Source: Asticcacaulis endophyticus (GTDB lineage: Bacteria > Pseudomonadota > Alphaproteobacteria > Caulobacterales > Caulobacteraceae). From it: a stretch of DNA of 64,000 nucleotides. The notes beneath the pieces were generated by a model. That model did not search any database, was not told where the DNA came from, and saw only the letters and a list, made by a program, of their open reading frames with translations. A program made the translations under genes and the position numbers. Positions 48,784 to 56,370 of this stretch are shown here, piece after piece. The stretch lies in assembly GCF_014652575.1 (NCBI RefSeq), contig NZ_BMZB01000007.1, positions 1 through 64,000 of the forward strand, read 5' to 3'. Numbering within the stretch: the first letter of the stretch is position 1; each line of letters opens with the position of its first letter.

Positions 48784-48848
48784 ATGTAAGGTAAACTTAA
48801 CATGTGATAAATGTCAGGTCAAGCTTACATGTAAGGTATGCCTTACAT
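48784..48848. promoter_or_regulatory. Twin operators ATGTAAGG-N4-CCTTACAT
   Basis: A perfect copy at 48829-48848 (spacer TATG) and an imperfect copy at 48784-48803 (ATGTAAGG-TAAA-CTTAACAT), centres 45 bp apart. They lie 44-108 bp upstream of the membrane-protein start on the minus strand and are most simply read as the binding sites of the XRE protein encoded in the same operon. Confidence 0.65.
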
Positions 48849-48850
48849 TT

Positions 48851-50029
48851 TTAAGACGCGGGTTTCAGGCGTTTTTGGATAATCTCAAACAGAGGGCCGC
48901 CCCGCTTTAACTGCTGGCCCTTACCCTGTTCCATCAGCCAGTAAAACTGGCCGGATTTGACCGTGGGGCTCAGTTCATAGTCCATGCCGTCCCAAACATC
49001 TTCGCGGAAACTATAGAAGGCCCAATGGGCGTTGTAGCCGTCCAGAATTGATAATACGTCTTCCAGATAGGTGGCGCAGTCTGCCCATTGTCGCATGCAG
49101 CCAAACTCACCGGCCACGATCCGATTGGCCGGGACGCCGTGGGTTGCTGCCCATTGATAAGGCGCATCAATGTGGGCTTTGACGGCGGCCTTGTTCCAAG
49201 TGCCCGGATAGCGGTAGGGGGCCGCGCGTTTCATATTGGGCGCGCTGGTCGCCTCATAAGGCTCGTACATATGAAAGGCGTAGAGCACACACGGGTCTTT
49301 AAGCGCGTGCGGCCAGTAATCAAAACTCCGGGCATTTGCGTACCATCCTGAATCGACCATGACCGGCGTTGAAGTATCAACCGCCCGGATGGCGTTGATC
49401 ACCTGTTCGTAAAAGGCCGGCAGATCATGGGTCGTGCCGCGTTGATTTGCGTACCATGCGATCATGGTATCTGTGTCGCTATGTTCGGCAAGGCCCGCCT
49501 TAAATTCCGGCACGGGCTCGTTGATAAGGTTATAGGCGGCAATGGCCGGATGGTCTTTGAGCGCGGTCGCCAGATCCACCCAGAAACGCGCACTTTGATC
49601 CCAATATTTCCGGTCTTGCCACAGGCGGCTATCGTATTTGCCATCAGTCGTCTGCTGCGCCCAGCGCGATCCGGGCAGGCTGAGCGGAGCAATGACTACC
49701 TTCAGGCCTGCCTTATCGGCGCGGTCAAGCGTGGCCGTAAGCGTGGCTAGGTCGGGCTGAGACAGGCCTGTATAGTCATCGGCGTTCCCGATCAGGAAAT
49801 CACGATTACCGCCTGCGGGCTTCCATTTGGAAAAGGTCAGGCGCACCCAGGTGGCACCTGTGGCACTCAAAGCGTCGAAATAGGCCTGATCGGGCGGCGA
49901 ACCGTTAAACGAATTGCCACCGTGCCGGGGTGTGTCCCAGAACGTAATAAGGTCAGCGGTTTTCGCTGCGGTAGGCAGGCATAACGCCAGAAAAAGGATC
50001 AGAATAGCCGCTGCACATTTAGTCTTCAT
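48851..50029 (-). CDS. Secreted GH5-type glycoside hydrolase (cellulase family)
   Basis: 392 residues with a signal peptide (MKTKCAAAILILFLALCLPTAAKTA). TIM barrel with acid/base Glu171 in YNLINEPVPE and nucleophile Glu308 in VAGEFGCMRQW, plus ATGATWVRLTFSKW and YAFHMYEPYEAT, all typical of clan GH-A family 5. The family covers endoglucanases, mannanases and related activities; the specificity is not visible. It stands on the minus strand between the XRE module and the sulfide-type regulator. Confidence 0.85.
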   Translation of the reverse strand: MKTKCAAAILILFLALCLPTAAKTADLITFWDTPRHGGNSFNGSPPDQAYFDALSATGATWVRLTFSKWKPAGGNRDFLIGNADDYTGLSQPDLATLTATLDRADKAGLKVVIAPLSLPGSRWAQQTTDGKYDSRLWQDRKYWDQSARFWVDLATALKDHPAIAAYNLINEPVPEFKAGLAEHSDTDTMIAWYANQRGTTHDLPAFYEQVINAIRAVDTSTPVMVDSGWYANARSFDYWPHALKDPCVLYAFHMYEPYEATSAPNMKRAAPYRYPGTWNKAAVKAHIDAPYQWAATHGVPANRIVAGEFGCMRQWADCATYLEDVLSILDGYNAHWAFYSFREDVWDGMDYELSPTVKSGQFYWLMEQGKGQQLKRGGPLFEIIQKRLKPAS

Positions 50030-50053
50030 GACGCTCCCCGGTCTGTGCAGGGA

Positions 50054-50419
50054 CTATCGCGCCGTATGTTCAGGTCCGCAATAGATGCCGTGCAGCAGGG
50101 TCAGCACCTGGGCCGCAATCTCATTATCAAGCCGGTAGTAGATCGACTGCGCGTCCCGGCGGGTGGCGACCAGACCTTCGGTGCGCATCCGGGCCAGATG
50201 TTGTGAAGTCGCCGACTGGGCCAGACGGACATATTCGGATAGTTCCCCCACCGAACATTCGCCCTCCAGCAACCGGCACAGGATCAAAAGCCTTTGGGTA
50301 TTGGCCAGCATTTTCATCAGCCGGGCCGCGGCCTCAGCACGGCTTTCGCGCTCAGAAAGGCTAAGCGGCAATATATCGGATTTGGGCGGGAGGGGCGAAG
50401 GCAAGACAGGCATACTCAC
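50054..50419 (-). CDS. ArsR family regulator, BigR/SqrR-like persulfide sensor type
   Basis: 121 residues (GTG at 50419; ATG two codons later also possible). The winged helix contains GECSVGELSEYVRLAQSATSQHLARMRTEGLVATRRDAQSIYYRL. The cysteine in ECSVGEL and a second near the C-terminus (GIYCG) correspond in position to the two cysteines that form a polysulfide bridge in BigR and SqrR. The adjacent rhodanese gene supports a role in reactive sulfur sensing. No metal-site CVC motif of arsenic sensors is present. Confidence 0.75.
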   Translation of the reverse strand: MSMPVLPSPLPPKSDILPLSLSERESRAEAAARLMKMLANTQRLLILCRLLEGECSVGELSEYVRLAQSATSQHLARMRTEGLVATRRDAQSIYYRLDNEIAAQVLTLLHGIYCGPEHTAR

Positions 50420-50510
50420 TGAGCAGGTGCCGATAAGCTAGGTGGCAAAACGGCTGCGAAAACAATAGGCTTCCCCCATTTTTCTTCCCCCGTTTTTCCC
50501 CGTTTGACGC

Positions 50511-50828
50511 CTATTCAAATTTCAGGGGATAGCCGTTGCCGACCCAGTCCTGAATGCCGCCCCCCAGATGCTTGCTGACAGAAACGCCCTGATGCTGAAG
50601 ATAGTCAATGACACGGGCTGAGCGGATACCGGCCGCGCAGTAAAAGACCATCTCACGGCTGTCACCCGTTGGTAGGGCCGCCGGATCAAAGGCCGACAGC
50701 GGCAGGCTGACCGCACCGTCGATATAACCCATGGCCAGCTCATTAGGTTCGCGGACGTCAATCAGGATGATCTCATCCTTATCGAGGGCTGATTTCACAT
50801 CGGCGGCGCTGAGGTCAATGATAGCCAT
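50511..50828 (-). CDS. Rhodanese-like single-domain sulfurtransferase
   Basis: 105 residues: IILIDVREPNELAMGYIDGAVSLPLS and the active-site loop FYCAAGIRSARV with Cys64, followed by LGGGIQDWVGNGYPL. It carries persulfide sulfur between donors and acceptors such as thiosulfate, glutathione persulfide or cyanide. ATG at 50828 with AGGAGAG upstream. It is encoded just ahead of the BigR-like regulator on the same strand and probably forms a small sulfide-response operon with it. Confidence 0.87.
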   Translation of the reverse strand: MAIIDLSAADVKSALDKDEIILIDVREPNELAMGYIDGAVSLPLSAFDPAALPTGDSREMVFYCAAGIRSARVIDYLQHQGVSVSKHLGGGIQDWVGNGYPLKFE

Positions 50829-51004
50829 GGTCTCTCCTGATTTGGTCGAATTGAACGCTTGCGGCCAGAACTTTTGGCCTGAATATAGTATCAAGGGGGC
50901 TGGGTCTAGCGTGCGACATGCCGCCGCGTGGCAGAATGTGCAGGATACATTTCAATCCCATATAAATAATAAGGTCTTCTGCTTTCTCATACAGGAGATG
51001 TTCT

Positions 51005-51652
51005 ATGAAAAATGCTTATCTATTTGGTCTGGCCGGGGTTGTGCTGCTTCTGGCAGGCGCTGCGCAGGCTCAGGATTTTACGCCCAAATCCAAGGGCCAG
51101 TTCATTGTCACCACGCGCCTGACCACCGTAGCTCCCGACGAAAGCGGCGATATCAAAACCGCCGCCGGTGTGGACTCTGGCCTGGAGGTCGAGGTTGGCA
51201 ATTCAACCGTGCCGACCCTGGGTTTCACCTATTTCTTCACGGACCACATTGCGGTTGAAGGGATTTTGGGCACCTCAAAACACAAGATCAAGGCCGTGGG
51301 GGCGGGCACCGATCTCGAGGTTCATGAAACCTGGGTTCTGCCGCCGATCGTGACGGTGCAGTATCACTTTAACCCCAAAGGCCGCGTCAGCCCCTATGTC
51401 GGGGCCGGTGTCAACGCCATGATCTTTTACGAAGGCAAGGATAAGAACGGTTTTAAGGTCGATCTGGACAACGGGTTCGGCACGGCGTTGCAGGCCGGTG
51501 TGGACGTCGCGTTAAAAGGCAAATGGGCATTGAATTTTGATGCCAAGAAGGTGTTTTTTGAAACCGACGCCGATATCAACTCTGGCGCGCTGAAATCCGG
51601 CGTGACCCTCGACCCCTGGGTCGTGTCCGTCGGGGCCGCTTACCGGTTTTGA
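51005..51652 (+). CDS. ompW: OmpW family outer-membrane protein
   Basis: 215 residues with a signal peptide (MKNAYLFGLAGVVLLLAGAAQA). The mature protein is an eight-stranded barrel candidate: GQFIVTTRLTTVAPDES, TVPTLGFTYFFTDHIAVEGILGTSKH, PPIVTVQYHFNPKGRVSPYVGAGVNAMIFYE, and a C-terminal SVGAAYRF ending in Phe, the outer-membrane insertion signal. OmpW proteins form narrow channels for small hydrophobic molecules. Monocistronic, followed by a terminator. Confidence 0.92.
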   Translation: MKNAYLFGLAGVVLLLAGAAQAQDFTPKSKGQFIVTTRLTTVAPDESGDIKTAAGVDSGLEVEVGNSTVPTLGFTYFFTDHIAVEGILGTSKHKIKAVGAGTDLEVHETWVLPPIVTVQYHFNPKGRVSPYVGAGVNAMIFYEGKDKNGFKVDLDNGFGTALQAGVDVALKGKWALNFDAKKVFFETDADINSGALKSGVTLDPWVVSVGAAYRF

Positions 51653-51678
51653 ACCTCTCTATCGAAGCCGCAAGCGGC

Positions 51679-51722
51679 AAGGGCTGGCTCCTTTCATGGG
51701 TTGTGGAGTCAGCCCTTTTTTA
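51679..51722 (+). terminator. Terminator after ompW
   Basis: AAGGGCTGGCTCC / GGAGTCAGCCCTT (one mismatch) with a 13-nt loop, followed by TTTT. Confidence 0.87.
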
Positions 51723-51823
51723 TGTCTTATCCATTGTCATTTGATGCGACGGATGGTTCAACATAAGCCATGACAAAACCGGTCCATAAGATGATGGGCG
51801 GGTATAAAAATGCAGGCGGGAAG

Positions 51824-52831
51824 ATGTCGGATTTTAAAAGCGTTGATGTTTATGAAAATGTCACTCGTGATCTGTTTGAAAGTAGCATTATTCCGGCGGG
51901 CAAACCGGCCATCCTGAAGGGGCTGGTGGCGCACTGGCCGTGCGTGCGGGCGGCGAATGAATCGTCTGAGGCTCTGGCGGGCTATCTGAAACACTTCGAT
52001 AGTCGAAAGCCCGGTCTGGTGTCGGTGTGTGCGCCGGAGCAAAATGGCCGTTTTTTCTATAATGAAGCCCTGAACGGGTTTAATTTCCGTAACTTCAATG
52101 AAACCGTCAGCTTTGCCGTCGACTGGCTCATGGCGAACCGGCACAAACCCGTTGTTGAATCCGTTTATTTACAAGCGCTTGGGGCGGATATTCATTTTCC
52201 GGGCATGATCAGCGAACTGGACATGCCGTTGCTTGGCGACGCGGTCACGCCGCGAGTGTGGCTGGGCAATACCCTGCGCACCCAAACCCATTTCGATCTG
52301 GCGGCTAATATCGCCTGCCATGTGGCGGGGGAGAAGGTGTTTACGCTGTTTCCGCCGGATCAACTGGCCAATCTCTATCCCGCACCGCTTGACCGGACGC
52401 CTGCCGGGGTGCCGATCAGTCTGGTCTCGTTCGAAGAACCGGATTTTGAGCGCTTTCCCCGCTTTAGGGAGGCCCTGAAAACCGCCGTTTGCGCACCGCT
52501 GGAACCCGGTGACGGCTTATATATTCCTGAACTATGGTGGCACCATGTACAGACCACCGGGCCGCTCAACATGCTGGTCAATTACTGGTGGAATGAGACG
52601 CGGGCGGATCTGGTGTCGCCGTACCTGCCGATATATCTGGCGGCCTTAAGCCACAAGCGCCTGCCGCCTGAGCAGCGCAAGGTCTGGCGCGACATCTATG
52701 ATTATTTTATCTATGAGGCCTACGGCGATCCTCTGCCGGGCCTGCCGGCAGAGTTCAGCACCATGTTTGCCGAGGATTTAACTCAAGCCCAACTTAACCA
52801 GTATAAGCTTCAGCTCAAAAACCTGAATTAA
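51824..52831 (+). CDS. Cupin-like (JmjC-type) domain protein
   Basis: About 335 residues. RTQTHFDLAANIACHVAGEKVFTLFPPDQLANLYP contains the HxD iron-binding pair of cupin_8/JmjC dioxygenase-like proteins; PGDGLYIPELWWHHVQT contributes the distal His, followed by VNYWWNE. Such 2-oxoglutarate/Fe(II)-type proteins recur next to TonB receptors and tryptophan-halogenase-like genes in Caulobacterales and Sphingomonadales sugar loci, with unknown substrate. The ATG at 51824 is favoured by GGGAAG; earlier starts at 51770 or 51791 are possible. Its 3' end overlaps the next convergent gene by 4 nt. Confidence 0.8.
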   Translation: MSDFKSVDVYENVTRDLFESSIIPAGKPAILKGLVAHWPCVRAANESSEALAGYLKHFDSRKPGLVSVCAPEQNGRFFYNEALNGFNFRNFNETVSFAVDWLMANRHKPVVESVYLQALGADIHFPGMISELDMPLLGDAVTPRVWLGNTLRTQTHFDLAANIACHVAGEKVFTLFPPDQLANLYPAPLDRTPAGVPISLVSFEEPDFERFPRFREALKTAVCAPLEPGDGLYIPELWWHHVQTTGPLNMLVNYWWNETRADLVSPYLPIYLAALSHKRLPPEQRKVWRDIYDYFIYEAYGDPLPGLPAEFSTMFAEDLTQAQLNQYKLQLKNLN

Positions 52832-53403
52832 CTGGCTGGTTTTTTAGGTCCCATATTGAGGACGAACGCTGGGCCGATATCGATGGTCTGAGCGGCGTGG
52901 GCCAGTTGGACGGCGAAGTTGGCCGTACCCTTGGGGTAGGTGTCAGCCGACGTGGCCGTCACGCTATAAAGTTCCCAGGTCGGTTTCAGGGTGATGGTCT
53001 TTTGTACCAGTCCGGTATAGGGCGCGCCCGATTGCTGAAGGCGCAGGGTGACGGTGCCCGCCGCACCGTTTTCAGTCGCTGCGGCCTTAAGCCATATGGC
53101 CGTGACAATTTCATCGCCCTTTGTGATCTTGCCGGTAATCGGCATCTGGGCGGCGGCATCCCACGGATTGGCCCCAGCCTTTGAAATGATCACGCGGCGG
53201 GCATCGCCGCCCTGAACGGTTTCGTCCTTGATGGCGGCATTGGTTTGCACACTGCCGAAGATCTGGTAGTTGGCGACGCCGGGACTATTGATGGCTTTTT
53301 TCAGGATGTCGTCTTCCTGAGCGTGGGCGGGTGCCGGGGCGCTGATGTAAACGCCAGCACTGAGGCCAAGCGTCAATGCGGCTAATATGGTCAAAGTCTT
53401 CAT
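52828..53403 (-). CDS. Secreted beta-sandwich protein, possible carbohydrate-binding accessory
   Basis: 191 residues with a signal peptide (MKTLTILAALTLGLSAGVYISAPAPAHA). The mature part has a jelly-roll pattern: KGDEIVTAIWLKAAATENG, GTVTLRLQQSGAPYTGLVQKTITLKPTWELYSVTATSADTYPKGTANFAVQL, which resembles CBM4/9/22-type modules (the TWELYSVT segment is typical). The gene is 22 nt downstream of the GH43 gene on the same strand, consistent with a xylan-binding accessory. No catalytic residues are evident. Confidence 0.65.
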   Translation of the reverse strand: MKTLTILAALTLGLSAGVYISAPAPAHAQEDDILKKAINSPGVANYQIFGSVQTNAAIKDETVQGGDARRVIISKAGANPWDAAAQMPITGKITKGDEIVTAIWLKAAATENGAAGTVTLRLQQSGAPYTGLVQKTITLKPTWELYSVTATSADTYPKGTANFAVQLAHAAQTIDIGPAFVLNMGPKKPAS

Positions 53404-53424
53404 GGTTTCCTCCCTCTTTTGTAA

Positions 53425-55107
53425 TTATTTCGCGGCTTCGTTATAGGGCCCGATCAGGGTGCCGACGAACCCGCCTGCCTTACGCGTGCTCAGGAATGTG
53501 GCGTCCAGCCCCTTTCTGATCGTCACCCACTCGCCTTTTTTCAGGGCGTAGGCGAGGTCGAACGTGCCACCATTGGCCGTGATTTTCAAATAGACCGGAC
53601 TTTTGGCCTTATGCGGGATTTGCGCCATAATCAGACGCTTACCCGCGACCGGATCACTGGCGCTCTGGCGGATATTGAGCGCGATCACCGTCTGCCCGGC
53701 CATTTGGGTCAGGCCAAAGAACAGATAGGCGTCGTCGCTCTGGGTGGCAATCAGGCCCGCCCGGTCGCCGTCTTTTTCCGGCATGTAGGTCACGGCGGTG
53801 GTGACGGTGGCGATGTGGTGCTGCTGACGGCGGCCCAGGAATGACGGCGCGCCCTTTTTGTCGCCAATGGCCTCGGTCTGGGCTTTCAGCACCAGATCGC
53901 CCTTATCGAGATTATAAAACGCGGTGCGCGGGGTGCGGATACCGACCCAGGCTGGCGACAGGGTATCGAACTCGTCCTTATAAGCAAAATCACCGTTCAT
54001 CGGCACGGCGGGCTTGGGGCCCACTGGCAGGTTGGGTTTGGCAGCGGTAAAGGGGATGCGCTTGCCGCCTTCAAGGATCATCGGCCAGCCGTTGTCCCAT
54101 TTCACGGGCAGCAGGAAGGTTTCGCGACCGATATTGTAAAGGTCAGGGCCATAGGGGCGGGTGGCCAGAAAGGTCGCCCACCAGTCACCATTTTGAGTTT
54201 GTACCAGTTTGGCATGACCGGCCGATGTCACCGGATTGGTGCGCGCCGGATCAAGCGTGCGCTGGCTGAGGATCGGGTTGCCCTCAAACGGCACGAACGG
54301 GCCGGTGATGGCCGGGGCGCGAAATACGACCTGAGAGTGCTGGTCGCCGGTGCCGCCTTCGGCTGCGGTCAGGTAATAGTAGCCATCTTTGTTGATCAGG
54401 TGCGGGCCTTCGATCCATGACGGCTTTTGGGTTATGTCGACCCCGCCATTGACGATCTGGGTGCGCGGGCCAACCATTTTCAGGGTCTTTGGGTCAAACT
54501 CCTGCACCCAGATGGCGCGGTGGCCGTCATAGCGCGGCGGCTCATTAGGGGCGCCGTTGTTGACCATATAGGCCTTGCCGTCCTTGTCCCAGAATATCGA
54601 CGGGTCGATGCCCTCGAACTCGAACCACACCGGCTCTGACCACGGCCCTTTGGGATCGGTGGCGGTGATGACGAAATTACCGCCGCAATCGACGCAGGTG
54701 TTGACGATGTAGAAGGTGCCGTCATGGTGCGAAATATCCGGTGCAAACACCCCGCGCGAGGTCCCCAGATTATCGAAATTTAACTGGGATGGGCGATTGA
54801 TGGCATTGGCGATCTGCGTCCAGTTGACCAGATCTTTTGAGTGAAACACCGGCAGGCCCGGATAGTGCGCAAAGGATGAGTTGACCAGATAATAGTCGTC
54901 ACCCACCCGTGTGATGCTGGGGTCAGGATAGTAACCCGACAGGATCGGGTTGATGTACTGATCGGCAGCCGGTTTGGCGATGGCGCTTTCCTGACGGGTG
55001 CCATTGTATTCAAACACTGAAAAGCGGGCATCGCCAGCGTAGGCGCATGTAGCGCTACTGAGCAGGGCTGCCGACAAGCTTATGCCGCGCAGGATTAAGT
55101 TTTTCAT
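53425..55107 (-). CDS. GH43 family beta-xylosidase / alpha-L-arabinofuranosidase, secreted
   Basis: 560 residues with a signal peptide (MKNLILRGISLSAALLSSATCAYA). Five-bladed propeller with catalytic base Asp62 (YYPDPSITR), the pKa-modulating Asp in FEGIDPSIFW and the acid Glu in SWIEGPHLINK, followed by a C-terminal beta-sandwich domain (from about 350; FAYKDEFDTLSPAWVGIRTPR) as in GH43 enzymes that act on xylo-oligosaccharides. It is the middle gene of a GH10-GH43-accessory run. Confidence 0.92.
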   Translation of the reverse strand: MKNLILRGISLSAALLSSATCAYAGDARFSVFEYNGTRQESAIAKPAADQYINPILSGYYPDPSITRVGDDYYLVNSSFAHYPGLPVFHSKDLVNWTQIANAINRPSQLNFDNLGTSRGVFAPDISHHDGTFYIVNTCVDCGGNFVITATDPKGPWSEPVWFEFEGIDPSIFWDKDGKAYMVNNGAPNEPPRYDGHRAIWVQEFDPKTLKMVGPRTQIVNGGVDITQKPSWIEGPHLINKDGYYYLTAAEGGTGDQHSQVVFRAPAITGPFVPFEGNPILSQRTLDPARTNPVTSAGHAKLVQTQNGDWWATFLATRPYGPDLYNIGRETFLLPVKWDNGWPMILEGGKRIPFTAAKPNLPVGPKPAVPMNGDFAYKDEFDTLSPAWVGIRTPRTAFYNLDKGDLVLKAQTEAIGDKKGAPSFLGRRQQHHIATVTTAVTYMPEKDGDRAGLIATQSDDAYLFFGLTQMAGQTVIALNIRQSASDPVAGKRLIMAQIPHKAKSPVYLKITANGGTFDLAYALKKGEWVTIRKGLDATFLSTRKAGGFVGTLIGPYNEAAK

Positions 55108-55166
55108 GTTTCCTCACCTGTATTCGGTTCTGTAATCGACCGTTATTTTAGACTATAGCGCGCTTT

Positions 55167-56285
55167 TTACCTTTGTGGCGCGTTTTTGAACGCGGTCGCT
55201 AGCGCTTCACGCAGCAGTTTTGGCTTATAATCGACATCATAAGGGGTTGAGCGTTGCAGGGTCTTATCGGCCCGCGGTGTCCAGCCTTGCAGCCATGTGT
55301 ATTTATCGCATATACCCCAGCACAAAAATTCTTTGAGCTGCTTATAGCTTAACATCATGTCGAGATAGCGGGTCGCGGCCCTGGCGATGGCGGCATCGCG
55401 CACCTTCGGATCGGTCGGCAGGTCTTTGTCGTTGACGTCGAATTCGGTAATCAGCAGATCATAATCCATGCCCACGATCTCATCGACAAAGGCTTTCCAG
55501 TCCTTGTCCTGCACCTGATCGATGTGGCCGTCATTGCCGATGTGGCTCTGGATGCCCATGCCGTTGACCGTGATATTCTTATCGCGGAACCAGCGCAGCA
55601 GTTTCAGCACGCCATTGCGGTGGGTTTCGTTGCCCTTTTCCCAGCTCATATAGTCATTGTAAACCAGTTGCGCGTGCGGGGCGTGCTCCTTGGCCGCCTC
55701 AAAAGCGATACGCAGGGCGTCAGGCCCCAGGATCTTCGTAAAGGGCGTTTCGCGAATATTGCCGGTCTGCGGGTCGATGGTTTCATTGACCACATCCCAG
55801 GAATGGACGGAGGTGCCATAGTGCTCACACACCGCCTTGATATAATCACGTAAGAACCGTTCGGCTTCTTTCTTCGGGTTCGGCCCGAAATCATGGTCCT
55901 TGATCCACTGAGGCATGAACTCGACCCGGTTCCAGAACAGGGTATGGCCACGCAGCTTCATGCCGTTTTGTTTGGCAAAGGCCGCGATCCGGTCGCCGGG
56001 CTCGAAATTATATTTATCCGGCTGGGCGGCGATCACATAGATCTTATGCTCGTTTTCCGGCACCAGCACGGCGCATTCACGCTTGAGAATTTCGAGATAT
56101 TTCTGATCGTAAAACGATCCAGTCAGGGCATTGGCATTGCCAGCACCTACGGCGGAACCGAACAGTATGCCTTTGGCCTTGGCCAGTTCTGCCAGTGACG
56201 GGGTCGTTTGGGCTGACAGCGATGTGGGCAGGGTCGCAGCCGCGGTCATGAGACCCAGTGCGTGACGACGAGACATCGAGGACAT
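55167..56285 (-). CDS. GH10 endo-1,4-beta-xylanase
   Basis: 372 residues. An N-terminal MSSMSRRHALGLMTAAATLPTSLSAQ with twin arginines suggests Tat export. TIM barrel with acid/base Glu168 in SWDVVNETID and nucleophile Glu281 in LLITEFDVND; also LRGHTLFWNRVEFMPQW and GMGIQSHIG. It cuts the xylan backbone. AAGGAG precedes the ATG. It is the first gene of the minus-strand xylan run (GH10, GH43, accessory) and lies just after the TonB receptor. Confidence 0.95.
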   Translation of the reverse strand: MSSMSRRHALGLMTAAATLPTSLSAQTTPSLAELAKAKGILFGSAVGAGNANALTGSFYDQKYLEILKRECAVLVPENEHKIYVIAAQPDKYNFEPGDRIAAFAKQNGMKLRGHTLFWNRVEFMPQWIKDHDFGPNPKKEAERFLRDYIKAVCEHYGTSVHSWDVVNETIDPQTGNIRETPFTKILGPDALRIAFEAAKEHAPHAQLVYNDYMSWEKGNETHRNGVLKLLRWFRDKNITVNGMGIQSHIGNDGHIDQVQDKDWKAFVDEIVGMDYDLLITEFDVNDKDLPTDPKVRDAAIARAATRYLDMMLSYKQLKEFLCWGICDKYTWLQGWTPRADKTLQRSTPYDVDYKPKLLREALATAFKNAPQR

Positions 56286-56316
56286 AGGTTACTCCTTGAA
56301 AAGCTTATAATAAGAA

Positions 56317-56348
56317 ACGGGCGCATCAAACGAATTCGATGCGCCCGT
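56317..56348 (-). terminator. Terminator after the TonB receptor gene
   Basis: ACGGGCGCATC / GATGCGCCCGT, an 11-bp perfect stem; on the minus strand it is followed by TTCTTATT. It separates the receptor from the GH10 operon, which may still receive some read-through. Confidence 0.75.
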
Positions 56349-56370
56349 AAGTTGCTCCTTAAGCCTTGGC

